Position numbers and translations under genes: made by a program. Source: Rana temporaria (Eukaryota; Chordata; Amphibia; Anura; Ranidae). From it: DNA of 64,000 bases. Positions 45,967 through 57,914 of this stretch are shown here, piece by piece. The notes beneath the pieces were generated by a model, which saw only the letters and a list, made by a program, of their open reading frames with translations, was not told the origin of the DNA and did no database searches. Each line of letters begins with the position of its first letter. Within the stretch, counting starts at the first letter, position 1. The stretch lies in contig NC_053490.1 of assembly GCF_905171775.1 (NCBI RefSeq), positions 456,832,562-456,896,561 on the forward strand. Direction: 5' to 3'.

Positions 45967-47295
45967 GAGCTGTAAACGCTGAGCTATGAAGGGGCTGGGG
46001 TCGATCAGTGAAGGGTTACGAGCTGTAAACACTGAGCTATGAAGGGGCTGGGGGTGATCAGTGAAGGGTTACGAGCTGTAAACACTGAGCTATGAAGATG
46101 CTGGGGGTGATCAGTGAAGGGTTACGATCTGTAAATGCTGAGCTATGAAGGGGTTGGGGGTGATCAATGATGGGTTACAAGCTGTAAACACTGAGCTATT
46201 AAGGGGTTGGGGGTGATCAGTGAAGGGTTACAGAGCTGTAAACACCAAACTATGAAGGGGCTGGGGGTGATCAGTGAAGGGTTACGGAGCTGTAAACACT
46301 GAGCTATGAAGGGGCTGGGGGTGATCAGTGAAGGGTTACGAGCTGTAAACACTGAGCTATGAAGGGGCTGGGGGTGATCAGTGAAGGGTTACGAGCTGTA
46401 AACACTGAGCTATGAAGGGGCTGGGGGTGATCAGTGAAGGGTTACGAGCTGTAAACACTGAGCTATGAAGGGGCTGGGGGTGATCAGTGAAGGGTTACAA
46501 GCTGTAAACACTGAGCTATGAAGGGGCTGGGGGTGATCAGTGAAGGGTTACGGAGCTGTAAACACTGAGATATGAAGGGGCTGGGGGTGATCAGTGAAGG
46601 GTTACGAGCTGTAAACACTGAGATATGAAGGGGCTGGGGGTGATCAGTGAAGGGTTACGAGCTGTAAACACTGAGCTATGAAGGGGCTGGGGGTGATCAG
46701 TGAAGGGTTACGAGCTGTAAACACTGAGCTATGAAGGGGCTGGGGGTGATCAGTGAAGGGTTACGAGCTGTAAACACTGAGCTATGAAGGGGCTGGGGGT
46801 GATCAGTGAAGGGTTACGAGCTGTAAACACTGAGATATGAAGGGGCTGGGGGTGATCAGTGAAGGGTTACGAGCTGTAAACACTGAGCTATGAAGGGGCT
46901 GGGGGTGATCAGTGAAGGGTTACGAGCTGTAAACACTGAGCTATGAAGGGGCTGGGGGTGATCAGTGAAGGGTTACGAGCTGTAAACACTGAGATATGAA
47001 GGGGCTGGGGGTGATCAGTGAAGGGTTACGAGCTGTAAACACTGAGCTATGAAGGGGCTGGGGGTGATCAGTGAAGGGTTACGAGCTGTAAACGCTGAGC
47101 TATGAAGGGGCTGGGGGTGATCAGTGAAGGGTTACGAGCTGTAAACACTGAGCTATGAAGGGGCTGGGGGTGATCAGTGAAGGGTTACGAGCTGTAAACG
47201 CTGAGCTATGAAGGGGCTGGGGGTGATCAGTGATGGGTTACGGAGCTGTAAACACTGAGATATGAAGGATCTGGGGGTGATCAGTGAAGGGTTAC
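45967..47295. repeat. 53-bp tandem repeat, about 25 copies
   Basis: Unit begins gagctgtaaacactgagcta and continues tgaaggggctgggggtgatc agtgaagggttac. Most copies differ by 0-3 bases. A few have one extra g (ttacggagctg), which shifts frames. First and last copies are the most diverged. Confidence 0.97.
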
Positions 47296-47997
47296 ACTGG
47301 ACTTTACAGCAAATCTCACACAGGGAGAGTTAATGGAAATTTCATTGCTGGCAACACACTGTTCTCCCCTCTCCCACACACAGCTGGGCCTACTCCCACC
47401 TCCATTATAACAGCTTGAATATTTCAGGGCGATAAGAGGCTGCCTTAGTCTTGGATTGATATTCGGTATGAGGAATGGTTGTACGGTTTATATACAAATA
47501 GTAGGTACGGTGCCAGTACCCGCCCTGGTTCTATATACACAATGTATTGCCAAAACCTGTGTGTACAAACAAGGCAAGGCCTGTGAAGTGGGAAAAAAAA
47601 GAAAGGCATTGCACGCCCATCATATCAGACAAAGTAGGCCACCATCACCCATGAGACTGCGTCATTAATGCCCATACCAGCAAGAGACTTCTTATGCCAT
47701 GCTGCAGTGGGAAGGAGAAGTATGATTGCCATGAGAACATCCTCAGACACAAAGATCAAAGAGGCCCACTGTTCCCATATGTGTAAGGTTGCCTTCACAC
47801 TGCTCTGCTAAAAAAAAAAAGCTCATATGCGTTTTGATTGCATTTCCACTGCATTTTCTGGCTGCCCGACTCCCCGCATGCACCTGTGAAACATGGACAT
47901 TTGACAAAAAAAAAAAAAAAAAAAACATCACTGCGATGCATTTTCGACACGTGTTCTATTGAATTTTGAGGGAAAGCTGCATTTTTTGGTGAGGTTT
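47296..47997. other. git1 intron 1, nothing recognised
   Basis: MITE-like end near 47788 (aaggttgccttcacactgct). No exon. Confidence 0.45.
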
Positions 47998-48385
47998 TAG
48001 ACCCCTTTCACACTGGGGCGTTCTTCAGATGCTTTAGTGTTAACAAAAGCGCATGAAAGAAGCTGCATATGCAATTCCAATGTGAAAGCCTGAGTGCTTT
48101 CATACTAAAGCGCCTGAAAAACACCCCAGTGTGAAAGGGGTCTTAGCGTTAAAAAAAAAGCGCATGTAAAACGCCTGAAAGAAGCCTCATCTGCAATCCC
48201 AATGTGAAAGCCCGAGTGCTTTCACACCGAGGCGCTGCGCTGGCAGGGTGTCAAAAAAAAGTCCTGCAAGCAGCTTCTTTGCAGCGCTTTCGGAGCGTTG
48301 AATACACCACTCCTAAAGTGCCCCTTCCTATTGAGGCTCTTTAACGCCAAAGCACCTGAAAAACGCCCCAGTGTGAAAGCAGGAC
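47998..48385. mobile_element. composite Harbinger-like MITE, second copy
   Basis: tagacccctttcacactggg at left, internal inverted end accccagtgtgaaaggggtc at 48122-48141, outer decayed end at about 48366-48385. Same arrangement as 26083-26648. Confidence 0.75.
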
Positions 48386-48727
48386 TTTAAAACACAACGG
48401 ACCAGTGTGAAATGCAGCGGTGGCTGCTCATGCAGGGCACAGGGGTGCTGCCCCCCAAATCCATGCATCCGGCCCCTAATCTTCATGTAGGGCACCAGAT
48501 GTATGTTTTTTTTTTTTTCTTTAGAAGCACATGATTAGAACCTGAGGCTCCAATTGGCTTCAAAAAGGGCGGGCTCCAGTTGTGTGACATTAGTGGTTGG
48601 TTGGCTGGCCGGCCCCCCTCACCCACCCAAGAAAATTGAGCATCAGCCACCACCGGTGAAAAGTTCCATGGTGATCATGTGACCATTGTCACAGGGGCCA
48701 CATAATCATCCTGCGCATTGCCAATAT
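48386..48727. other. git1 intron 1, nothing recognised
   Basis: T tract near 48508. No exon. Confidence 0.45.
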
Positions 48728-49826
48728 TTAAGGCCTGGTTCACAACAGATGCAGTGCAGTGCGTTTCAATCCTTCATCAAAAACGCACGGACAAAGCCCT
48801 GTACAGTCCAGTACAGTCAACAAAAGTAAAACATGTTGCATTTTTTTCTGCAAGGAACACAGCAAAACATATCAAAAACGCACATGCCCTCCATTGGGAT
48901 TGAGCACGTGCCCTCCATTGGGATTGAGCACGTGCCCTCCATTGGGATTGAGCACGCGCCCTCCATTGGGATTGAGCACGCGCCCTCCATTGGGATTGAG
49001 CACGCGCCCTCCATTGGGATTGAGCACGCGCCCTCCATTGGGATTGAGCACGCGCCCTCCATTGGGATTGAGCACGCGCCCTCCATTGGGATTGAGCACA
49101 CGCCCTCCATTGGGATTGAGCACAGGCCCTCCATTGGGATTGAGCACACGCCCTCCATTGGGATTGAGCACAGGCCCTCCATTGGGATTGAGCACAGGCC
49201 CTCCATTGGGATTGAGCACAGGCCCTCCATTGGGATTGAGCACAGGCCCTCCATTGGGATTGAGCACAGGCCCTCCATTGGGATTGAGCACAGGCCCTCC
49301 ATTGGGATTGAGCACAGGCCCTCCATTGGGATTGAGCACAGGCCCTCCATTGGGATTGAGCACAGGCCCTCCATTGGGATTGAGCACAGGCCCTCCATTG
49401 GGATTGAGCACAGGCCCTCCATTGGGATTGAGCACAGGCCCTCCATTGGGATTGAGCACAGGCCCTCCATTGGGATTGAGCACAGGCCCTCCATTGGGAT
49501 TGAGCACAGGCCCTCCATTGGGATTGAGCACAGGCCCTCCATTGGGATTGAGCACACGCCCTCCATTGGGATTGAGCACACGCCCTCCATTGGGATTGAG
49601 CACACGCCCTCCATTGGGATTGAGCACACGCCCTCCATTGGGATTGAGCACACGCCCTCCATTGGGATTGAGCACCCGCCCTCCATTGGGATTGAGCACA
49701 CGCCCTCCATTGGGATTGAGCACACGCCCTCCATTGGGATTGAGCACACGCCCTCCATTGGGATTGAGCACACGCCCTCCATTGGGATTGAGCACATGCT
49801 GAAATTGTGGTGTGAACCGGTCTTTG
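48728..49826. mobile_element. MITE carrying a 24-bp minisatellite
   Basis: Prefix-type ends taaggcctggttcacaacag and ttgtggtgtgaaccggtctt enclose a short body and the array at 48887-49797. Confidence 0.65.
48887..49797. repeat. 24-bp minisatellite, about 38 copies
   Basis: Unit ccctccattgggattgagca plus four variable bases (cgtg, cgcg, cacg, cagg, cccg). Variants are grouped: a few cgtg, a run of cgcg, alternating cacg/cagg, a long run of cagg, then cacg. Because 24 is a multiple of 3, frames of 326-362 codons stay open on both strands. They lack start context and are not genes. Confidence 0.98.
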
Positions 49827-51154
49827 GTCCAGACCAAGAGTCGGCTTTGACAGCTGGGAATGCACATCAACATTGGTGACACATTGCCATTACAGGTCAC
49901 CCTTTTGTCACCACATATATGTGCTGGGCAGTCGTGTTTAGATTTGTTGTCTGTGCCCCAATAAGAACATTTCCCTTTACTTCCTGTCCCAGAGATACAA
50001 CAGGAACGGATTGGAAATCTCTACAAAGTGAGGCAAATTCCCCTCTTAGATGTCACTAGAACAGTTGTCCCCATTGGAAGATACTTCCTCACCTTCACCT
50101 ACTGTATCATTTTGGATTTCCCATCACATTCCTTTTTTGTAATAAGAGTCACCTTGACAAATAGTGCAGGTGAACCATCCCAGCAGGATCAGAGAAAAAA
50201 TAAAGAAGATACACCAGTTCTTATTCTTTCCCAAGCCATTTGGCTGTTCTACGTGATTCCATATGACCCAATTATGGGCAGCATGTATGAATCTGTCACA
50301 TGAAGAGCAAACACCAAACCATAAACAGTACCAAGTAAGTAGAATTTAACAATGACCTGTCTGCTATCCAAAACTAAAGAGCTGGCAAATATTTGTTTCC
50401 TGTGGAATACACAGCTTGAGCCGTTTGTTCCATGGAAAATCATGACAGCTTCTGTCAGCTAAAAACAGCTTTGGCTTCCAAGCATTGACACATGGCTATA
50501 GGTTACCAGTAGAAATCAGCTTTATGACACAAAAAAATTATAGTTTGGCAATTTTAAAATGTTCAGTATGCATAAGGGACAGTGGGGTCAATTCAATTGG
50601 AGATAAATACTGCATGAATGTCTTGTATCAAAATCACTCACTTGGTATTTATCTCAGAAGCAGGAAACCACGCCCCCCCCCAAAAAAATTTGCAGTATTT
50701 AGCAAATTGTTTTAACCTTATTTTATCACAGACGCAACACACATTTTGCATTACTACTGCTGCTATTGACAGCTCCTGCTCAGGGTTACTGGTCACTAGG
50801 GAGCCGACACCTGCCTGCACCCTAGCAACCAGGGACCCATCCCTGGCCACACACTGTCAGCCAGGGAGTCCCAGCAGCCAGTTTAATGCAAAGGGGTGGG
50901 CAAAGTGTTAAAACAAAAACGTGTGGGAGTGACAAATCCATACCAGGCCCTTCACAAATTTTAGAGAATACAATAGCTCCATGGGATGGATTCCCACATC
51001 CACAGATTTGATGGTTGAACAAAAGAAAATGAATCGTTGGGTGGTTGTTGTGGGGAGGAGAGGGGTCACTTAAAGAACTACATTTGTCCGTTAAAGCAGA
51101 GCAAAAATTTAAAAACAGGCACAAAGTACAGATGGGAGGATTCTATTAGGGTGA
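49827..51154. other. git1 intron 1, nothing recognised
   Basis: Unique-looking sequence with short A and C tracts (50669-50688). No exon. Confidence 0.5.
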
Positions 51155-51162
51155 CCTACAAG

Positions 51163-52820
51163 CGGGGTGGATAAAAAATAATTTTCTTCAAAAAATCTAA
51201 TAAAAAAAATCTGATTTTTTTTTTATTTATATTGATTTTTATCATTATTTATTTTTTTAACCACTTGCCTACTGTGCACATACACCCCCTTCCTGCCCAG
51301 ACGAGATTTTAGCTTCCGGCACTGCGTCGCTTTAACTGACAATTGCGCGGTCGTGCGACGTGACTCCCAAACAAAATTGATGTCCTTTTTTTCCCCACAA
51401 ATAGAGATTTCTTTTGGTGGTATTTGATCGCCTGTGCGGTTTTTATTTTTTGGGCTATAAACAAAAAAAGAGCGTCAATTTTGAAAAAAAAAACAAAAAA
51501 AAAAAACACAATATTTTTTACTTTTTGCTATAATAAATATCCCATTTTTTTTTTTAAATATATATTTTTTTCTCAGTTTAGGCCGATATGTATTCTTCTA
51601 CATATTTTTGGTAAAAAAAAAATAAACGCAATAACCTGGTTTGCGCAAAAGTTATATTGCCTACAAAATAGGGGACATAATGATTTATTTTTTATTTATT
51701 TTTACTGGGAATGGCGGCGATCTGCGTTGTCTTTCAGGACTGCGACATTATAGCGGACACATCGGACACATTTTTGGGACCATTCACATTTATACTGCGA
51801 TCAGTGCTATAAATATGCATTGATTACTGTATAAATGTGACTGGCAGGGAAGGGGTTAACCACTAGGGGGGTGGGGAAGGGGTTAAATGTGTATCCTGGG
51901 GGTGTTCTAACTGTAGGGGGAGGGGGGTGATCGATCTGTGTCCCTATGTACAAGGGACACAGATCGGTCTCCTCTCTCCCTGACAGAGCTCCACGTCCCT
52001 GCTCAGTTACATAGGCTTTAAATGACAGGACGTCATATGACGACCTGTCGGAACAATAGAGCATTCCGATGTTTGACAGCGAGCGGGTGTTAAGTGGTTA
52101 AAAAAAAAGCTTTTGGGAGTAAAAAATCTAAAGATAGTTTTCTATTCAGGATACAATAATGATTTAATTTAATTAGCACGAAATGGAGCTTCGTTATGTA
52201 GCATGAGGCTGCATATTCCGCAATATTTACATTTTTGGTAAACTCATTCAATGAATCCAAGCTCTGCAAGCTAAGATAACATGCACGGCATTGATGCATT
52301 CATACAATTTCACAGTAACAATGAGATAAAAAACAAAGTTTAGGAATATTCTTTTAACCCATTGTTTTGCAAATCTATGTACACTACAAACTGTATAATC
52401 TGGTTCTGATATTGCGGTTTTACTAATCTGACAGTTTATTATTCTAAATAGGAAACCTTAATTTAGTTTAAAAAATATAAAAAAAATTCTAACTACCAGC
52501 AAGAATAAGTCCTTACATTTCAAGAGCACCTGTCATTTCAGATCCATCATGGCAGCGCCTGTTAGCGGGCATCCACTCACCTGTTGCCGCCACATCCCTC
52601 ACCTTGCTGTGTCACTGCCACCTCACCAGCCATCCCATTAAAGTGAATGGGACTGTCGGTGAGACAACAGCGGGTCAGAAGAGGAGCTGCTGCGGGAAAG
52701 AGATGACAGTTGCTCTTTAAGAATTATGATTTAAAAATCGAGTTGATTTAAATCAAGCCTTTTTACTAGTGACCTAAATCATGATTTAAATCAACTTGAT
52801 TTAAAATCAAATCCACCCTG
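51163..52820. mobile_element. hAT element, TSD CCTACAAG, split by a TTAA MITE
   Basis: Ends cggggtggata and atccaccctg with ttaaatca-type subterminal palindromes. CCTACAAG flanks it at 51155-51162 and 52821-52828. The interior holds the MITE 51257-52101 and a 75-bp segment (52641-52715) also found, inverted, in hAT copy 3. No transposase. Confidence 0.88.
51257..52101. mobile_element. TTAA MITE (TTAACCACTTG family) nested in hAT
   Basis: ttaaccacttgcctactgtg at left and gtgttaagtggttaa at right with TTAA on both sides. 845 bp, close in order to 29039-30034. Confidence 0.88.
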
Positions 52821-53081
52821 CCTACAAGGAAGGTCAGAACTGGAAGTCACATGCAACCACCACACTGGCCTTAGGATTGGCTGGTGTAGACATAAAAATG
52901 AACATCTGGCCGAGCCTAATGCTTAAATTTGTGGAAGGAAGAGGGAAGGAAGAGGGAGCAATGAGGAGCAAGAAGGGAATATAAATGTCACTTATCTCAG
53001 GGATAGATTTTCCAACCTGTCTAATCAATGTCCCCATGCCAGTGATCAATACTTGATGTCCTTACAAATCTCTGTCAACAG

Positions 53082-54228
53082 TAGTGGTGCAACGGATCAC
53101 CGTTGATCCGAACGGGCCACCCCTTTGGATCAGCACGCTATGCGATCCGCTGATTGCTGCCGCGGCCATAGCATTAGGAAAGGCCGCGGCCATCTTGGTA
53201 CACCCGGCGGCGGCCCTCCTCTCTGTTTACACCCATAGAGGAGGAGGAGCCCATGCTCGAAGGACACATACGCCGCTGTCTGAGGTCTGCACTACTGGGG
53301 AGTTACTGTCTGAGGTCTGCACTACTGGGGGGTTACTGTCTGAGGTCTGCACTACTGGGGAGTTACTGTCTGAGGTCTGCACTACTGGGGAATTACTGTC
53401 TGAGGTCTGCACTACTGGGGAATTACTGTCTGAGGTCTGCACTACTGGGGAATTACTGTCTGAGGTCTGCACTACTGGGGAATTACTGTCTGAGGTCTGC
53501 ACTACTGGGGAATTACTGTCTGAGGTCTGCACTACTGGGGAATTACTGTCTGAGGTCTGCACTACTGGGGAATTACTGTCTGAGGTCTGCACTACTGGGG
53601 AATTACTGTCTGAGGTCTGCACTACTGGGGAGTTACTGTCTGAGGTCTGCACTACTGGGGAGTTACTGTCTGAGGTCTGCACTACTGGGGGGTTACTGTC
53701 TGAGGTCTGCACTACTGGGGGGTTACTGTCTGAGGTCTGCACTACTGGGGGGTTACTGTTTGAGGTCTGCACTACTGGGGAGTTACTGTCTGAGGTCTGC
53801 ACTACTGGGGGGTTACTGTCTGAGGTCTGCACTACTGGGGGGTTACTGTCTGAGGTCTGCACTACTGGGGGGTCACTGTCCGAGATCTGCACTACTGGGG
53901 GGTTACTGTCTGAGATCTGCACTACTGGGGGGTGTCTGTACTGAGGAAGGGGGGGGGTCTGTACTGGGGAGCAACTGTCATCTCTTTCCCGCAGCAGCTC
54001 CTCTTCTGACCCGCTGTTGTCTCACCGACAGTCCCATTCACTTGGGGGGGGGGGGGGTGGATATTACAGGGGGGGGGGGATGTGGATACTACAGTGGGGG
54101 GGGGGGAGGGGGGGATATTACAGTGTGGGAGATATTTTTTTTTAGCTGATCAGAAAAAAGATCCGATCCGTGACTCCTGATCCGAGGAACGATCCGAACC
54201 GTGAGTTTTTTGATCCGTTGCACCCCTA
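53082..54228. mobile_element. hAT copy 3 with 30-bp repeat, TSD GTCAACAG
   Basis: tagtggtgcaacggatc at left (one mismatch to the family) and gatccgttgcaccccta at right. GTCAACAG is at 53074-53081 and 54229-54236. Cargo: 22 copies of a 30-bp unit, a 75-bp segment shared with 51163-52820, and G-rich tracts (54044-54115). Confidence 0.92.
53281..53940. repeat. 30-bp tandem repeat, 22 copies
   Basis: Unit tgaggtctgcactactgggg plus a(a/g)ttactgtc. Inner copies are nearly identical. Outer copies vary at one site (aat/agt/ggt). Open frames across it on both strands are artefacts of the unit length. Confidence 0.98.
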
Positions 54229-54236
54229 GTCAACAG

Positions 54237-55574
54237 ACATGGTCATTTTAATTTCATGGCTAGGAGCTGCTTTAGTAATGGTGCGAAATCAATACATCCA
54301 AGTCAATGAGCCCATCTTGTTCATGCTATTTGGAGCATGCTGCCAATATCCATTACAATGATTAGAAGGCATTACCTATCCCAATCTGTTATATAAGGAA
54401 CCTCATTTCCTCGCACGCAGGAGAGCTCAGAAAATCTTTGACGGTTTAATTTGATACATTAGAGAGACACACAAAACCACCATTTCCATTATGTCAGGCA
54501 GCAGCAGCACAGTGGTCAGACGCCTCCAGAAAGAAATCCAGCTGTTCTCTCTGATAAGACACCTCCCTCTGTCAGTTCCCTGGCCCCACATAATACTACA
54601 CTACACCATTGTGTTTCTCTGCACACTATTTTCCATCAAATCAGCAATCAGGAGCCAGAAGAAGCAAACAAACCAAGCCATTGTCTGACAGACGCCAGGG
54701 GATGTGTTACTGACTCTGCCCTTGTGCCCGGGGGAATACCATCCACATATCTACATACACGTGCTGATAATCAGCAAGGGAAGGTCATTTCAGGCCTTGT
54801 TTCTATACAATCAACTCGTGTCATCAACTTCTCTGATCAGCGACTATATACTCATATATCGATTCAAATTGGGTGGTATAAATTAAAAAATGTACATGGC
54901 TGTCCTAAAAGTTTTTATTTTTCCTTTAACTAGAACTGGCAACCGCTTTAGCCTTCCAATGCTACTTACTGCTATGGCCAGCTATAGATGGGGCGGTGGA
55001 CATGTGTATGTTTCACCTGTGGTGTTTGTATTGGTCCAGCAGCACACCAACACCTTTGCAGCCATTGTGCTACATGCTGCGTGTTTGGTGTGCTCCTGTA
55101 CCTTTGAGGGGTGGCTCCCCTTCAGTCCACCTGCCCCTGTCTATCCATTAGAATGCATGTGCCTTCACTGTGGGGACGCTCATTGTTTAGTGTTAGGACC
55201 ACAGATTACAGGGTGCCTTGGTGCGGCTCTGTGGCTCACGCATGCGTTTGCAAATGCGTGGGGACAAAACCCCCGTTTTTAACGCATACTTTTAGACGGG
55301 TTAATTGGCTGTTCTGCGAGCTGGTCGGTAAGTAGGCTTGGTTCTTCCCTGGGCATTCCCCAGGTTTTGTCGTTATAGAACTGGCAAGGAAGTTAAAATA
55401 CCAAACTCCTATCTATCAATCAATCATACATACATACATACACATTTATATATAACACTCACTTTGTCACCCTGTAAATCGGTTGCAAATGGTGTGTACG
55501 TGTTATACGCCAATACTGCAATTTGGGCTGCCTCAGAGAGAACGGGGAAGGGAGGGGGGCAGGACGAGTGCCAT
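54237..55574. other. git1 intron 1, repeat-poor
   Basis: No TE ends. 54380-54690 is mixed-complexity sequence with an open frame of 65 codons that lacks recognisable similarity. Confidence 0.45.
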
Positions 55575-55752
55575 CAGATTACATACAGCGAGAATCTCTT
55601 GTTTACTCAGCGGCCTCTGTAATAGGAAGTCCCGTCTCCTGGGCCGGCATTGGACCAGTGTTCTGTCCATCATAGAAGCTGGTCCAGGAGGCAGGACTTT
55701 GTATTAAAGAGGCCACAGAGTAAACAGGAGATTCTCGCTGTATGTAATCTGA
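55575..55752. repeat. snapback hairpin
   Basis: Arms of about 70 bp (tacagcgagaatctcttgtt and its inverse aacaggagattctcgctgta) around a short loop. A related loop phrase, aggaggcaggactttg, is at 58198. Confidence 0.8.
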
Positions 55753-55778
55753 CGACGTTCATCCCGCCCCCCTCTCTG

Positions 55779-56043
55779 AGATGGGCATTGATCAGGCTGC
55801 ATTCAGGGCAATGGGGAGGCTTCAGATGGGAATTAATCAAGCTGCATTGATGGGCAATTGTGAGGCTACAGATGGGCATTGATTAAGCTGCATTGATGGG
55901 CAACGGTGAGGCTGCGGATGGGCACTGATCAAGCTGCATTACTGGGCAATTGTGAAGATGCAGATGGGCATTAATCAAGCTGCATTGATGGGCAATTTTG
56001 AGGCTGCAGATGGGCATTGATCAGGCTGCATTGATGAGCAACT
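55779..56043. repeat. 46-bp tandem repeat, about 6 copies
   Basis: Unit gatgggcattgatcaagctg cattgatgggcaattgtgag gctgca with 10-15 per cent divergence. Confidence 0.88.
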
Positions 56044-56078
56044 GACACTTATTTTGCTTCAAAGTTCTTTATTTAAAA

Positions 56079-56588
56079 TTAAAGTGGATGTAAACCCCAA
56101 ATGTATTTTTTGATGTCACAATGTAGAGAATAAGATTTCCTATCATCTGTGCCCAGTCTTGCCACACAGAGTTAATCCAGCTCGGAGCAATCCACTTTTA
56201 TTGTTCAGTGAAAATTAACAGACTTCCAGATAAAAACCTGTCTAAATAAAAAGTCCTTTCCGTCCCCTTACTTCGAGTGACAGGGTTTTTACATATCTCG
56301 TGCACTAGCTTGGACACATGCACATTCCTGGATGTTTATCATAATATGGGGGGTGATCCCCAGTTCATTGTGAGAGGTAATGTATGTCACTCGAAGCAAG
56401 GGGACGGAAAGGACTTTTTATTTAGACAGGTTTTTATCTGGAAGTCTGATAATTTTCACTGAACAATAAAAGAGGATTTCTCAGAACTGGATTAACTATG
56501 TGTGGCAAGACTGGGCACAGATGATAGGAAATCTTATTCTCTACATTGTGACATAAAAAAAAAAAATGTTTGGGTTTACATCCATTTA
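56079..56588. mobile_element. snapback TTAA MITE, 200-bp arms
   Basis: Arms at 56079-56282 and 56384-56588 (ttaaagtggatgtaaacccc against gggtttacatccatttaa) flank a loop of about 100 bp. TTAA at both ends. The arms are about 95 per cent complementary. Confidence 0.88.
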
Positions 56589-56658
56589 AAAAAAAAAAAG
56601 AATCCTGAAACTTCCCTCTTAAAATGAGGGTGTGTGTTATATGCCGATAAATATGGTA

Positions 56659-56662
<4 letters not shown>

Positions 56663-56751
<89 letters not shown>

Positions 56752-56752
56752 G
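56663..56752. repeat. (TA)n and (CA)n microsatellite
   Basis: 56 bp of TA followed by about 34 bp of CA with one interruption. Confidence 0.95.
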
Positions 56753-57462
56753 GGTAGTGGTTGGGTTGCTCAAGGTTGATCCTTATTACAAAAACCATAG
56801 TCAAGTGTAGAATTCCAAAGAACATTATACCAGAAATGAGTGTGAATTATATATACTGACATACTATATATAGAGCAATTGGTATGCCCCAAGCACTGTC
56901 ACAATGTAGCAGGTGCCATTCACTCTAAGCGCCAACGTCAAGTATTTTGGTGGTAGTTACAAGCTAGATTCAAGTACTTATTTTAATTGCATGTAAAAAT
57001 ACTTTTGAAGCAATACACAATAGCACCAATTAAAGAGTTGAAGGGCATCTACGGTCACAATAAAAAGTTATAGGGTAAAAGGTACTTTACGAAAGGCCTC
57101 TCCTTTTCACCCCGACTTTGAAAACGCTTCCAGCTATCTATTGACCATGCAAGATAACATACCACAACTAGACAGGTGTGGAGAAAATTCTTCTTACTTG
57201 CACTACATAATTGTAACATTACAGGGTGTTTTTTTTTTTTAAACACAAGCTTTATTTCATCCCTCAGCAATGCATGCACAACATTCTACAGCAAGTTGGC
57301 CTCCATAGCCAAAAAAAGATACAGCAGCAGGAGAAAGGAGGTCACAGACATACATAGTTATCTCTACAGTGTTATTCCCACTGAAAACCCATTCATTTCT
57401 TATAAATACAAATGGGTCAACTCAGGGCTCAACATTTTAAGTCCTGAGCTCCTAGCCAGGCC
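56753..57462. other. git1 intron 1, nothing recognised
   Basis: No exon or TE ends. Confidence 0.45.
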
Positions 57463-57914
57463 TTAAATGGGTTGTAAACCCTCAAGGTTTCCACCTTAAT
57501 ACATTCTACACATTGAGGCGAAAAACCTCTTTAGTGTAGCAGCCCCCCAGTGCCCACGTTTTACTTCCCTGAACCCTGTCTTTCCCCACGCTGGGAATGA
57601 GCAGACCATCTCCAGCTGGTGTCTAGTGTCCTGATTGGATAGATTGATAGCAGTGCAGCCATTGGCTCCCGCTGACGTCAATTAAATCCAATGACGCGGG
57701 CCGAGTCATGCTGTCTTGTGTCAATGGACGCATTAGGACACGGGGGTGCACCCGCACAGGTGCCCCGAGGGAGAGTGCTTATCCGACTGGGCACTTGAGA
57801 AGAGGAGGGGCCAGGAGCGCCGCTGAGGGACCCCAGAAGTGGAGGATCGGAGCCACTCTGTGCAAAACTAAGTTTGTTTTTTTTTGTTTTTATTTACATT
57901 TGGATATCCTTTAA
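57463..57914. mobile_element. TTAA MITE, TTAAATGGGTTGTAAACCC start
   Basis: ttaaatgggttgtaaaccct at left and ggatatcctttaa at right with TTAA. The right TIR is weak. Non-coding. Confidence 0.6.

Noticed and set aside
45967..49797. CRISPR array
   Set aside because: The regular repeats have no unique spacers and the DNA is vertebrate; these are head-to-tail minisatellites.
48759..49900. Five overlapping open frames of 326-362 codons on both strands
   Set aside because: All are readings of the 24-bp array; the unit is a multiple of 3 without stops in five of the six frames.
53084..54149. Open frames of 231-298 codons
   Set aside because: Readings of the 30-bp array inside a hAT; no protein family and frames open on both strands.
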